Origin: Amblyomma americanum
Taxonomy: Eukaryota; Arthropoda; Arachnida; Ixodida; Ixodidae
Assembly (NCBI RefSeq): GCF_052857255.1
Contig: NC_135506.1
Location: 78,662,324-78,726,323, forward strand
Direction of reading: 5' to 3'
DNA: 64,000 nt
Numbering within the stretch: position 1 is the stretch's first letter; each line of letters starts with the position of its first letter. Position numbers and translations under genes: made by a program. The notes under the pieces were generated by a model that did not search any database, was not told the DNA's origin, and was given only the letters and a program-made list of their open reading frames with translations. Positions 44,521-55,555 of this stretch are shown here, piece by piece.

Positions 44521-45399
44521 CTTCGGCGTGCTGACTGCTCTTGGCTTGGCTCCCAAGCTACGTCACCCTGCTACACTTAAGCCTTAAGTCTATGGGATAG
44601 GGATGCTCCTGGTGATGTGGTTGTCGTTTGCATGGGTTGATCATCTTAGTCGCCGCCATGCAACGGTATAGTTTTAGAGACTTCTTAATGAGTCCTGCCG
44701 TATCGATCGTTGAGGTTCCCACTCTAGTTCTAGCTGAGCAGTCATATTGTGCTAGCTTTGGTTTTATTTTGCAAGTGAAACTTAGGCCAAAGAGCGCCAA
44801 AACGATGTTTCATTAGGTGGTTGCTCTTGGCATATTACATGAAATAGAATGAAATTATCACATATACTACGTATATTAGGATTAAAATCCCAGCGCACAG
44901 AAAATGTAAAACTAAGGCATTCCAACATAGATAACTATATGCAGGTTTAAAACAAACTGCAGTTAAACAAGCAAATTGAAGGTCTTGCCAAGAGCAAGCG
45001 GACGGGGAGTTTCCTCCCACCGTGCATGGCTACGGAGCCCTCTTGTCTGTGGCAAGGTAGCCTTTCAGCAAGAAACCGCGAAAAAAACGCTATATGCTCT
45101 TTAAGGTCCCACTACTATCAACGCAATCCATAACCTGGCAAGATTATGTAATTGTGTGATAACAACAGCAAAAGGATAGGGCGATCTGTGAAATCTTGCG
45201 AAATGAGTCTTACGATGCGTTTCTCTTGGTAAGGATTTGAGTAACTGAGCGCGGGCCACTCAACTACTTTCACTCCAGCAGTTGATCTCTGAAACGTTAA
45301 GTAAACTGTGTAGTATGTGTCACATTCGCAGTGTGGAATGTGTAACTTTGCAGGATTGTTTCTTTTGGTGGAAATCCTTGATTACCTTTGAAATAGGTT
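44521..45399. other. Unassigned spacer
   Basis: AT-rich; no domain, RNA gene or named repeat. Confidence 0.35.
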
Positions 45400-46074
45400 T
45401 GTGAACTTTTGTGTCGGCGTTGTTCGTGCCATTGCTGCAATAAGGTCCCGTGCACATCACGAATGTTGTCTTTGCTGTCTTTGCAATCTTTCTGGTGGTA
45501 ATATTTTTAACATCAGGTGGTGTGATTGTGTCAGTGGTTGCGCAGCCTGTACTTGTAGCTGTTTGCTGTGGTGGCTGTTGTGTCTCAGGGTGATGTTTAA
45601 CGTGGTTGTGCACAGGCATTCGATGAAACCTGTTCCCTATATTCCTTGGATGAACTTCCTCGTTGGCTTGGCTGTTTCTGCGCTTGTATTCTTGTGGACA
45701 CAGTGTTGCTGGTTTTTGTGTGATAATGCGTTGTCAGGTGTCGGGTCAGTTTCTCAGATGATCATACTTGCGGTGAGTGTCGGTGTAGGCAGCGAGGTTG
45801 GAGGCCACCAAAGGCATGAGGAACAGCACCAGTGCCGCCTCTGGGGAACGGCCAGGGGCGCGGACACCCGCGAACAAAGAGAACAGGAGAAGTGCTGCTA
45901 AGGCCACCGAGCAACAGTCTCTTGGCGCTCTGGAGATGTCAAGAAATGGACATGGACGGCTTGGCAAAGGTCCGTCCGCAGCTGAGTCTGCAGGCCTCGC
46001 CACAGGTGATCTGTAGAACTGCAAAAACGAAGCGCCAACCCATTTCAGTACGCTTTATGTTGACCAGCCGCCAC
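45400..46074 (+). repeat. GT-rich module 8
   Basis: CAGATGATCATACTTG at 45756 matches module 4. GGAGGCCACCAAAGG precedes the motif at 45815 (CATGAGGAACAGCACCAGTG), and the partner is at 45871, 56 bases on. The end block AGAACTGCAAAAACG lies near 46014. Confidence 0.45.
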
Positions 46075-46200
46075 TGCCCTAGCAGCACAGGGCATCGGCC
46101 TAACATTGGTAATATATCGCCAAAGCCTGGTCTTTTGTAAGACCGGTCTTGGCCAAAATATGTTCAACAATGGTCCGATGCTCTGTGCTGCCTGGGCGCG
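46075..46200. repeat. Palindrome-rich element, second copy
   Basis: It shares the GGCATCGGCCTAACATTGG opening style and the GTGCTGCCTGGGC end with 20233-20425, in the same orientation. It contains AAGACCGGTCTT, a perfect 12-base palindrome. Confidence 0.4.
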
Positions 46201-46964
46201 CTTCCCGCTCAAAGTAGTGGGATTCACTCCCAGCAGCAGCGGACGCGCTTTTCCGGAGGTAGAGCACGAAACGCGCCTTTGTGCTGTCCCATATGCGTAA
46301 CTAGGCGTCATACAAGTTCAGTAAAGTTGAAATTGGGAGTTCAAGCCTTGGGCCTGCCTCATAGCATGCGTCCACCTGCGGGACATTGAATGCCACGTAG
46401 CGCTCATGGGAAATTAATCTCTTGGTTGTAGATCGGCAGAGTTGAACAAAGAAATCAGGCAAACCGTACCAGAGCGCCAAACTGTGCTCATCGATTTATT
46501 GATGGTTCGTTTTCAGCCTTCTAGGGCGCAGGAAAAAAAGTAAGTTATCAAGAAGCTTTTAAATACATTTTAAATTCGCGTGGTATGCTTGCTAACAAAA
46601 TATAAATAATGTAACTTTTTCACCAATATATTCAGTGGGTTGTTTCATTGGAAATTTGTCCAGCATGTTCAGAAGTGATTATACCAGCGGTTTTCATAGT
46701 CTCAGTTATCTGAGCTTACAACGAAGGCACTGAGATTACACATAGCCAGAATTAACGTGCTCAGCGTGGTCACTCGCTTTCCTGCTAACATGTCGCTGGA
46801 GAGCAAGTGCGACCGCGTTACAAGGAATCAAATGCTTACTTAAGCTGCAGAGCAGAAACTACGTTTTCGCGCTCCTGTTTCGTTTCAACATTACGATTAA
46901 GCAGTGTGAAGCGTCTGTGCTCATCACAGCTTCATCGCAGCGCCTCGGCGTCTGTAACGTTTAG
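46201..46964. other. Unassigned spacer
   Basis: AT-rich; no supported feature. Confidence 0.35.
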
Positions 46965-47092
46965 AGCGTCCTGCATACTGGATAGGCGGTGCGCTCACCC
47001 TGCCACCCTGGCAGGTCGCAGTTAAATTATTGTTGATTGAGAGAGGTTGGTCACCCAATTAACGCTGCGGCCTATAGCTGCAGTTCCGCGCT
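46965..47092 (+). repeat. Dispersed repeat 'R', left half
   Basis: It runs from TGCATACTGGATAGGCGG to GCTGCAGTTCCGCGC. A SINE at 47093-47275 splits it from its right half at 47276. Confidence 0.65.
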
Positions 47093-47275
47093 TCGATGAA
47101 GATGAAACGCTAAAAGGCGCCTGTGTGCTGTGCGATGTCAGTTAATGTTAAATATTGCCAGGTAGTCGAAATTATTCCAGATCCCTCCACCATCTCTTTC
47201 TTTCTTTCTTTTTACACTCCCTCCTTTAAGCCTTCCCTAACAGCGTGGTTCGGGTGTCCACCGAGATATAAGCGA
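47093..47275 (+). mobile_element. SINE inserted in repeat R, head and part of tail missing
   Basis: The body begins TTCGATGAAGATGAAACGC, continues with GTGTGCTGTGCGATGTCAG and AGTCGAAATTATTCCAG, and reaches CGGGTGTCCACCGAGAT. The tail then merges into repeat R. The window starts inside the same element in copy A. Confidence 0.75.
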
Positions 47276-47470
47276 CCGTTACAGACTCAGGGAGCCAGTT
47301 ATGCCCCTTCCTTTCCTCAAAATCATCGCAGTCTAGAACTTCATCAGAGCCAACGCCAATGAACACAACAAAAGCCGTCGGCTTATCGAAACAGAAGCGA
47401 GCGCTTGGTTTCGGTGACGGCTTGCTGAGTGACGTCATAGCTGTCACGTGGTTTCTACTCGGTTCAAGGT
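47276..47470 (+). repeat. Dispersed repeat 'R', right half
   Basis: It corresponds to 51-230 in copy A. GAGTGACGTCATAGCTGTCA near 47429 is the distal landmark. Confidence 0.65.
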
Positions 47471-47719
47471 CAAACTCGTGCACACGGCGAAGAAGCTACG
47501 GAGGGTAGTAGTAAAATATCTGGTGCTTTAGCATTGCTAGGTACGAAATATTGAGAGAAAGCACGGTTTTTTCCAGATGGAGACTACCGTCACACACCGC
47601 GATGTGCCCACAGATCCAGGGAAAGATTTATGAGCTTTCCCTTTCCTCAAAATCAACATCCCTTGGGCTTTAGAAAAACAAAGGCGCATAACTGCCTGAA
47701 TTTTTAGGTGGACGCTACT

Positions 47720-48017
47720 GCCTGCCCGCCGTGGTGGCTTAGTGGTTAAGGCGCTCGATGACTGAGCGGAGTACCCCGGCTCGCACCCGACCGCGGCGGC
47801 AGCGCTTCGATGGAAGCAAAACGCATTGGCGCCCGTGTGCTGAGCGACATCACTGCACGCTAAAGCTCCCCAGGTGGTCGAAATTATTCCAGAGCCATCC
47901 ACTATGGCACATCTTTCTTCCTTTCTTCTGTTAGTCCCTCCTTTATCCCTTCCCTTACCGCGCGGTTCAGGTGTCCGCCGAGATGATATACATCTACTGC
48001 GCCATTTCCTTTCCCCA
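47720..48017 (+). mobile_element. SINE (partner of 557-858)
   Basis: A box TGGCTTAGTGG, B box CGGCTCGCACCC, then body and tail. The two copies differ by scattered substitutions. Confidence 0.85.
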
Positions 48018-48024
48018 AAACTCA

Positions 48025-48075
48025 ATTATTATTATTATTATTATTATTATTAATATTATTATTATTATTATTATT
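48025..48075. repeat. (ATT)n microsatellite at SINE end
   Basis: An ATT run of about 50 bases with one interruption, between a SINE tail and a short inverted tail piece (TTTTGGGGCAAAGTAAATGG). Confidence 0.95.
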
Positions 48076-48365
48076 GTTTTGGGGCAAAGTAAATGGCCCA
48101 GTATGTGTACCAGTGTAAGCTATGTAAAGCTACTGCTCATCTCAATCCCATTCCCAGGGAATTCCCTCAGGCTCCCTTTGTGGGAAGCGTAAACCTTTAG
48201 ACCAAAGGGCGATCATACTCCTCAGCGCCGATGCGGATATTGTAGCGGGAGCTACACTAGGCTATCAGTAGAGTATTTCGCAGTACACGCGAGACCAGTT
48301 GTGCGCATGCGCCGTTACCATGGCAACCGGGAAGGAGGACTGGGTGCGCCGCGCGCTTCGCCGCC

Positions 48366-48476
48366 GCTCTTTCTTACGAAGTCCCTACTTTATCCCTTCC
48401 CTTATGGCGCTGTTCAGGTGTCCGCATATGTGCGAGACAGATACTGCGCCATTTGCTTTCCCCAAAAACCAACTTA
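48366..48476 (+). mobile_element. SINE 3' tail (partner of 1490-1597)
   Basis: The tail-only fragment is conserved in both blocks. Confidence 0.75.
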
Positions 48477-48581
48477 GCCTTACGGCCGCGATCCGCGGTG
48501 TCGATCTCCACGACAGTCGTTCCATGGATTACATCTAACGTTCAGACGAACGCATGAAAGTGCACCAGCGTTTTATGAAAA

Positions 48582-48855
48582 TTTGGTTTTTGGGGAAAGG
48601 AAATGGCGCAGTATCTGTCTCACTGTATCGGCGGACACAAACCGCGCCGTACGGGAAGAGATAAAAGGAGGGACTGAGAGAAGGAAGGAAGAAATAGGTG
48701 CCGTAGTGGAGGGCTCCGGAATGATTTCGACCACCTGGGGATCTTTAACATGTGCTGACATCGCACAGTGCACGGGCGCCTTAGCGTTTCGCCTCCACCG
48801 AAACGCAGCCGCCGCGGTCGGGTTCGAATCTGGGTACTCCAGCCTCGACCGGAAG
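48582..48855 (-). mobile_element. SINE, minus strand (partner of 1702-1970)
   Basis: The fragment is the same as in copy A, slightly better preserved, with TTGGTTTTTGGGGAAAGGAA at its tail and CGGTCGGGTTCGAATC at the B box. Confidence 0.85.
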
Positions 48856-49429
48856 GACTGACCTTGTGTATATGAGAGAAAGCAACCAGTCTAAAAAATA
48901 CTGTGTAGGCAGCATTGAGACAACTGCGTGCTACTTTACCGATCATCGGGCAATGTTTATCTCTGTGAAAACAATTGTATAAATAAACAATGTGTCTCAG
49001 AATACTTCTCCAATGCTTAACATTTAAGTCACAACAACAAACTCGACAACATGCGTAACCAGTGGAGCACTACAGCTCTCACTACGTGTATCCTCGCAAT
49101 GCTGAGCTAAGCCACGGCCAATTTTTCAACTGAAGACCATCCGACTGGCCGAACCCACCGCTAAGGTCCAGGAACTCCTGGCTGGCGTGTATGTGGGAAG
49201 TCTGAAACCTTCCCTACATAGTTCTATTCTCTATAGAGGATATTCTTGAGTAGCGGCCCGCAAAACCCCGATTCAGCATCATCTCTCAAATCCCCTTCTA
49301 TTAACCTTGTACCAAAAGCAGAAATGATCTCAACAGCACCTGTGCATCGCTCCAAACCATGTCAGGAGAGTAGTGTGCAAACCATGGAATTCTCACATAA
49401 TGGCGAACGCCTCAAAAATGGTTTTTGAA
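48856..49429. other. Spacer shared with copy A
   Basis: It matches 1971-2534. No feature is supported. Confidence 0.4.
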
Positions 49430-49438
49430 GAAAAGAAA

Positions 49439-49750
49439 TACCCCGCCGCGGTGGCTCAGTGGTTAGGGCGCTCGACTACTGATCCGCAGTTCCCGGGTTC
49501 AAACCCGACCGCGGCGGCTGTGTTTTTATGGAGGAAAAACGCTAAGGCGCCCGTGTGCTGTGCGATGTCAGTGCACGTTAAAGATCCCCAGGTGGTAGAA
49601 ATTATTCCGGAGCCCTCCACTACGGCACCTCTCTCTTCCTTTCTCCTTTCAATCCCTCCTTTACCCTTCCCTTACGGCGCGGTTCAGGTGTCCAATTATA
49701 TATGAGACAGATACTGCGCCATTTCCTTTTCCCCCAAAACCAATTATTAT
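49439..49750 (+). mobile_element. Full-length SINE with 9-bp target-site duplication
   Basis: The 9-base word GAAAAGAAA flanks the element at 49430-49438 and 49751-49759. Copy A has it once at 2535-2543, the empty site. The head has A box TGGCTCAGTGG (49452-49462) and B box GGTTCAAACCC (49496-49506). The body and tail are close to what I take as the consensus, ending CCCCCAAAACCAATTATTAT. It is the youngest-looking SINE in the window. Confidence 0.95.
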
Positions 49751-49861
49751 GAAAAGAAACCGCGCAGTAACCGCTCACTTGGTGAAACACTAAACTGCGC
49801 GGTGATGAAAACTATGTATAAAGCAGATCGTGGACAATGATTTCGGCCCCGACGGTCAATT

Positions 49862-50015
49862 ACGATGTCGGCGAAATTCTAGAGGCCCGTGTACTGTGCG
49901 ACATCAGTGCGCGTTAAAGAACCCCAAGTGGTTGAAATTTTCGCAGCCTCTCACTACGAAGTACCTAAAAGCTTTAAGTCACTTCGGGACGTTAATCTTT
50001 ATAAACCATACAATG
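49862..50015 (+). mobile_element. SINE2 fragment (partner of 3061-3205)
   Basis: GAGGCCCGTGTACTGTGCGA, CCCCAAGTGGTTGAAATTTT and GGGACGTTAATCTTTATAAA occur in order. The tRNA head is absent, as in A. Confidence 0.7.
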
Positions 50016-50129
50016 AAACAAACAGGAGAAAAAATTAGCTGCGGTTTAACTACTGCTGAACCTGGTTAGAGAGCGAAAGCTGCTGTGTACCAGGCTAGTA
50101 TACGTGGCTTGGTGTCTAACGTTGAGTGC

Positions 50130-50515
50130 TTCCCGCACTCTGGATAGGCAGCGCGCGCACCCTGACACCCTGACAGGTGGCAGTAAATTGATGGTTGATA
50201 GCGAGAGGATCGTCACCCAAAGAACGCTGCGGCCTATGGCTGCAGTTCCGCGTGTCTGCAACAACTCTGTCAGCGCTAATGGATGGACCCCACACCTCTC
50301 ACCATCGCCACGTATACAGTACATCAAAGCGCGATTGAGGCGTCCACTCGCCCAGGGAGCCGATTATGCTCCCTTCCTTTCCTCAAAATCATCGGAGTCT
50401 AGAACTTTGTCAACGCCAACGTCAAAGAACACACACGCCGACGGCGTACTATAACAGGCAAGCGCTCGGTTTCGGCAGCGGCGGCGGCGGCTGAGGGACG
50501 TGTCATCCGCAGGTG
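50130..50515 (+). repeat. Dispersed repeat 'R' (partner of 3315-3690)
   Basis: It runs from TGGATAGGCAGCGCGCGCAC to GCTGAGGGACGTGTCATCC. Confidence 0.65.
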
Positions 50516-51065
50516 ACACAGGCCGGACGTGATCGTGCATTACAGAATCGTGTACGCACTGCACTCACGTCGACGGCGAATCGCATACGTTCGATGCAGG
50601 CGCCTAAAGCGACGCAGTGCCGCATACACACGCGCTGCTACGCGGCGCGTCGACATGCTATGGGTCATTCGAGCCCAATGCCATGGTTGAAGCGGAACAG
50701 CGTCGTGCAAAAACTTGAGCTGGCCACGCGCCACTTGGCGACACGCACAGGCCAGAGCCTCGGCAGTCTGGCAAGAGCGTTCGCTTAGCAGCACATCCTC
50801 TGCCGCGCTGTTGGCTCGCAGCCTTAAAAGCGCGCAAGAACGAAGCGCCGATAGGAAACGCGAGGCTCGCCGGGAAATCGAAGTTCGCGTTTGCGACGCG
50901 GAGCAAAGACGCGAGGTGCGCCCCCAAAGTCAAAAGGCGTCAACCAACTGTGTTTAGCATTGTCCACATCCAGCTAACGCTCTCATTTCCCGCATTCACC
51001 GACGCCTCAATAATTTCGGTAATCAGGAAAATGAAAGGCGAAGTAACACTTCTTGGTACACGCCT
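50516..51065 (+). other. GC-rich segment with Arg/Glu-rich frame, copy B
   Basis: The frame gives ARREIEVRVCDAEQRREVR near 50860-50920, changing only a few residues from copy A, whereas upstream frames diverge through indels. See 3691-4258. This is too little to call a gene. Confidence 0.3.
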
Positions 51066-51607
51066 CAACCCTGTCGTGTGGAAAGGGAGGAGGGTGGCAG
51101 TGAAGAGAGGTTTGGTTTGCTTTATCCACGGCGCTTACAGCTGAATACGAATCCTTCTTGCTACACGCAGTGCATGTTCTCACCCATGGACGCGCCAAGG
51201 AACCAGACCACTATTATCGGATCCAATAGACGTTTACGAACCAATTACAGGACACAGAACATATTCACTGAAAGGGACAAAAAATGAACTCTATTATAAA
51301 GGTGCGGCTCACCTTCGCAGGAAGTCCCACGGTGGTCGTTCGGGTCGCGATGCCGGTGCTTTGTTCGAATAGGGCTAAGTCCAGAGGCACAATGTCGGGT
51401 CGTCCCGGCTCGCTTCTGGAAGGTCAGCTCAGCGCTGCCAGCACGACACCGCTGGCTCCGAAAACCACGTTCTCGGATTCGAACACCTCGAACAGTTGGC
51501 TCGGCCCGGGTGGCTCCTGGGGCAGCGACCACGAACAAAGGCAACCTTGCACAGTCGGCACGCCTAGGCTGCTCAGCCCCAAAATTCGAACGGCGTCTGG
51601 CTCGGCA

Positions 51608-51763
51608 GCACGCGCTCGCTACCTGGCTCGCGAGCACGCGCTCGATACCTGGCTCGCGAGCACGCGCTCGATACGTGGCTCGAGAGCACGCGCTATTTAC
51701 CTGGCTCTGCAGCACGCGCTCGCTATCTTGCTCGACAGCACGCGCTCGATACCTGGCTCGGCA
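51608..51763. repeat. 26-bp minisatellite, six units (copy B)
   Basis: Units start at 51608, 51634, 51660, 51686, 51712 and 51738. The extra unit relative to copy A repeats the GCACGCGCTCGATACCTGG form. Confidence 0.9.
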
Positions 51764-52247
51764 CTGCTCTTCCTTTTTCTTGTCCCCTCTGTTCCAAGGG
51801 GCTACGGTTTTTCATCCTAAGGCACACACGGGCACCCTTGTGGCTTAACGTTGAAGGACCATCGATGGTCTAAATTAATCCGAGGGCCGCCGCTACTATG
51901 TCCCTCACTGCTCATGTGACGCTCGGAGACGTTAAAACCGTTACGCCGCGTTCCTACACGTAGGATCTATTTTAGAGATATTAGGCTAATTAGGGCGGAC
52001 TCTCAAACACGCACAGCCAATTAGCCAGCCGTTACAAACTTCAAACGTGCGATAAATCGGCAATTTTGGCATGATTGCCCACCGGAATGCGTGGAAAGGA
52101 AGCACAGAAAAAGAAATGGTAGACTAGACAGGAGACAAGACAGACACAGATCGAATATCCGAAGGACCACACGAAATCACTCTTAGCTATGCACAGAAAA
52201 TAAAAACCTGCGCCAGATACAGCAACGTGCTTGCAGCAGTTTATGCT

Positions 52248-52595
52248 CACCTCAGAATTCAGCGAGAGACGCTGCCCTCAGTGTTGGGTGCAGGAAGGCA
52301 GGCGATGACGTGGTGCGTGTCGCTTAGGCTGCTTAGGTTGCATCGATGCCAGCGGAAGCGCAGGCATCGAAGCAGGAAAGGGCCGCAACACGGTAGGGGC
52401 CCAGTCACCCGCGACCACCTGCAGAGGAACTGGGAGGCCCTGTCTGGTCCGAGCAGCCAGGATTCGCAGACTCGTACATCTCCGGAGCACCTACGTTCCA
52501 CGAGAGCCATGGCTGCTTGCATCCTACACGTAGACCCGCTGTCGTTCGTCTGAGGCGTTCCAATGATGTGCTGTTATATAGCCTCCTTGGCTGGC
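52248..52595 (-). promoter_or_regulatory. Possible TATA promoter, first exon and donor (copy B)
   Basis: The minus-strand GGCTATATAACAGC and the TTCTGAGGTGAGC donor are both kept relative to 6297-6645. Substitutions between them are spread over all codon positions of each small frame, which argues against coding. Confidence 0.3.
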
Positions 52596-53274
52596 ACGCG
52601 CCACGCGGCATCGACGTCACAGCTTCTTCGTCGTTTCTCCTCGCGGATTGGTCAATCTTCGATGCCTTCAAAGAGCGATAATCGTCAAAATGACGAAAAC
52701 AAAAAACGCCACTGTTGTTAGTTTGTCGTCATGGTCTACAACTCTGCAGTTTAGGGTGTATAAAATTCTTTCTATTCAAGCGATGAAATCGATGTGCGTC
52801 TCCCGCCTCAGCAGCTGCCTGCTGTGTAGGAAACAGCGTCTGTAGTTAGTAGGCTGCAAGAGTTACGAACGCCGAATTAATGGAGTGCGCTTCATTTGTG
52901 GGACGCTGTCCACACTCTTTTAAAACAAATTTAATTATTTTCCGTTTAAAATATTGCACGCGGCTTCAGTAAATCTGCAACACGACCAATTTTATTTCAA
53001 GAATAAAGAAGCCATGTTTAGCTTGCCACTGGGCATTCGCACGTACAAACACTCTCTATGGCGAGAAGACTAAAAGAGAAAGGAGAAAAAGCTACTTAGC
53101 GGAGTCTATAATCAAAGTAGTCCCCATGAGTCTACAGTGGCAGTGCTTAATACACCCAGTAGTCTGACTAAACCCAGGAAGTCAAGTAAAATCCTCTGTA
53201 CTGCTGCGAGTACCTCGACCGGGCTGCATGATCTGTTTCTCAGTCGTATAGTGTAATGGAGCACTTATCCCTCC

Positions 53275-53462
53275 TCCTTGTTTTTTTTTAAGTAGTTTTT
53301 CATCTGCCTCCTCCCATCATCATCGTCCCCCATCGTGACCTTCTTTTATCTCCTCTTCCCGTCCTCCAGAGCAGAGTAGCAGGCCAGATAATTATTTTTC
53401 AGGCCAACCTCTCTTCCTTTCCTATCAATAAACCCTCTATCTCTTCCTCTATCCCTCCCTCA
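53275..53462 (+). mobile_element. LINE 3' tail insertion, copy B only
   Basis: It contains CCAGAGCAGAGTAGCAGGCC, TTCAGGCCAACCTCTCTTCC and CAATAAACCC, in the style of a LINE 3' untranslated end. Copy A reads continuously across the point near 7282. Confidence 0.55.
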
Positions 53463-53614
53463 AGCTATTAATCACGGCAATCAAAGGCAAACCCTTTTCC
53501 TCACTTTTCAAGGCCTTTTGATGTTTAGGTAAGCCGCAAGCACTCGAATACATGAAGCAAACCACGCAGACTGGCTACCTTTGCCAAAGACGCTAGGTTC
53601 CTTTTATTTCGTGC

Positions 53615-54115
53615 GTTACTTCACTTGACACATTTCTACAAGATGTGTCCTTGGTCTGCTTGAACTTTGCACAGTGCAAATCGGGGACGCGAGGAGGCCT
53701 AATTTGCGTAACCAGGCTGTCGTCCATGAGCTTCTGTGCGTAGCCGGAACAGCGAGGTCCGATGCTCGACTGCTGAAAGGTGTGAGATGTTGGGCGAGAA
53801 GGACACAAAATGGCTGCGAATTACAACAACGCAGTGCTGCCTATGGTCGTTCGCCAGAGTCAGAGGCGCCTTATAAGTATGGGCCAAACTGGCGAGACCG
53901 TCAGCTCTCTCGTTCCGCGATGTGTGACGGGACCGATTGAACGTCAACGTTTATTCCAGCTTCTGAATCATGATGTGGTCCCAGAGAGAGAATCGTGGCT
54001 TTTTCCGCAGGTTTTCGAAGGCGCTGAACTGCTCGCTCGTAGTTCGTGATTATCACTTCTGCTTGCTTGCCTTTAATATTGACTGCATTTAGCGCCGGAC
54101 GAATAAATGTCATGC
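53615..54115 (-). pseudogene. LINE RNase H relic (partner of 7426-7925)
   Basis: The minus frames show VIITNYERAVQRLRKPAEK, LSLGPHHDSEAG, SVPSHI and, after a frame change, NERADGLASLAHTYKAPL. These are the third-Asp, His and final-Asp regions of RNase H in the right order. The relic is better preserved than in copy A. Confidence 0.7.
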
Positions 54116-54649
54116 AGATTACAGAATACAGAATAACATTTATGTTTGAACCGGCCCCCCTACCTACCCTAAGAAGAGAAATCCATATTTGCGCAGCAGT
54201 TGATTAAATATTTCCTCGTGCGTGGCAGCACTAGGTCAATAAAATCTTCAAACCCCTCTTGTGTTTTTCAGGCATAAAAAATGCTTGCGTCGAATTCCGT
54301 GCTTCTCTGTTAACTCAGTCATGTGTGTATACCCGCAGGTAGCCGTGGTATGTATGCCCTAATTCCGCACAGCGCAGCTTGTTGTGGTCGCGCTTGTCAT
54401 GGAGTGTTCCAACCTCATCTGTATAATTTTGTTCACAATGTGTAAACGGCGCAGCAGGGGCCGCTGTTCCGACAAGTCGCAGAAGTTGACAAAAGCCTGT
54501 ACTACAGGCGCTGTGGCTCTAGCTTCACCAAGTCATTTGCAGCTGCAAGTGGCAAGGCCCAGCAATAACCGCTATGCCTTTCGGTGAACTACCTCGAGCT
54601 TCAGTTCTGAGTGACACGGGGGGAATCGCAAGAAGCCACAAAAATGGTT

Positions 54650-54920
54650 CGGCTCCAGGGTTGTAATCCGACCGCGGCGGCTGCGTTTCTTTCGATGGAG
54701 GCGAAACGCTAAGGCGCCCGTGTGCTGTGTGATGTCAGTGCACGTTGAAGATCCCCAGGTGGTCGAAATTATTCCCGAGCCCTCCACTATGGCAACTCTT
54801 TCTTAAATTCTTCTTCCACTGCCTCCTTTATCCCTTCCCTTACGGTGTGGTTCAGGTGTACGTCCGCCGATATGTGAGACAGATACTGTGCCATTTCGTT
54901 TCCCCCTAAAAAAACAATTT
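54650..54920 (+). mobile_element. SINE (partner of 8475-8747)
   Basis: It starts at a decayed B box and ends CCCCCTAAAAAAACAATT. Block homology with copy A ends here. Confidence 0.85.
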
Positions 54921-54934
54921 AAAGTTTTTTTTTA

Positions 54935-55310
54935 TCGCGAGCTAAGATGCGCCCCTCATCCCGGACCTGGACAGGGCGCAATCCACGACACTCAGACACC
55001 TACAAACAAAGGCAATTCCTAGCTTCTACCGATTATGATTAATCACAAACCGTGAATGCCCGCACTGTGGTGACGGGACACACGCCACCCAAGGTCATAT
55101 TTTATGGGAATGCGCTAGCAAACCCTCTCCGATGACACTCTTGTCAGCTCCCTGGAATGGGACAAGCTCTTGGCCAGTTCAAGAGAACAACGCAACTGAC
55201 CCTCATCACGCGAGCTGGTCGCCCCGACTGTAGGCCTACCTGGACTCGCCCCAGTCCCAACTAATCCCTTCCATTTTGAGGCAGTAACATTGTAACCACC
55301 CACCACTTTC
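54935..55310 (+). pseudogene. LINE C-terminal Cys/His region
   Basis: The plus frame reads LDRAQSTTLRHLQTK, a stop, then ECPHCGDGTHATQGHILWEC (a C-C-H-C cluster) and SPQSQLIPSILRQ before the end. The same region lies inverted at 63626-64000. It is the C-terminal part of an RNase H-type LINE; the upstream domains are absent. Confidence 0.8.
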
Positions 55311-55385
55311 CTTTACGGCGCGGTTCGGGTGTCCACCGTGATAAGTGAGACAGTTACTGCGTCATTTCCTCACCTAAAAACCAAT
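55311..55385 (+). mobile_element. SINE-type 3' tail fused directly to the LINE end
   Basis: Immediately after the LINE region come TTTACGGCGCGGTTCGGGTG, TGAGACAGTTACTGCGTC and CACCTAAAAACCAATTT, which is the Ruka-like SINE tail without a SINE body. The inverted copy at 63536-63625 has the same junction. Confidence 0.75.
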
Positions 55386-55555
55386 TTGCTCCTTTTTTAT
55401 GGAGGAAAAACGCTAAGGCGCCCATGTGCTGTGCGATGTCAGGAGGGATCTATTCCGGAGCCCTCCACTACGGCCCCTTTTTCTTCCTTTCTTCTTTAAC
55501 TCCTTCCTTTAACCTTTCGTTTACGACGCGGTTAGGGTGTCCACCGATATATTGC
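55386..55555 (+). mobile_element. SINE, 5'-truncated
   Basis: It begins in the body at TTTTTATGGAGGAAAAACGC and runs to GGTTAGGGTGTCCACCGAT, with a short internal deletion. The same truncated start follows the fused tail at the inverted locus. Confidence 0.75.

Larger units (their letters stand above)
47235..54920. repeat. Long direct duplication, copy B
   Basis: This is the partner of 1-8747. Private features are a (ATT)n run at 48025-48075, a complete SINE with target-site duplication at 49439-49750, a sixth minisatellite unit, and an insertion at 53275-53462 that looks like a LINE 3' untranslated tail. It lacks almost all of the tandem pair found at 4259-5170: the sequence jumps near 51125 from the beginning of that unit to the sequence matching 5175. 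No gene is intact in either copy. Confidence 0.9.

Noticed and set aside
45401..45901. 166-codon Cys-rich frame
   Set aside because: For the same reason; only the short motif part is shared with another module.
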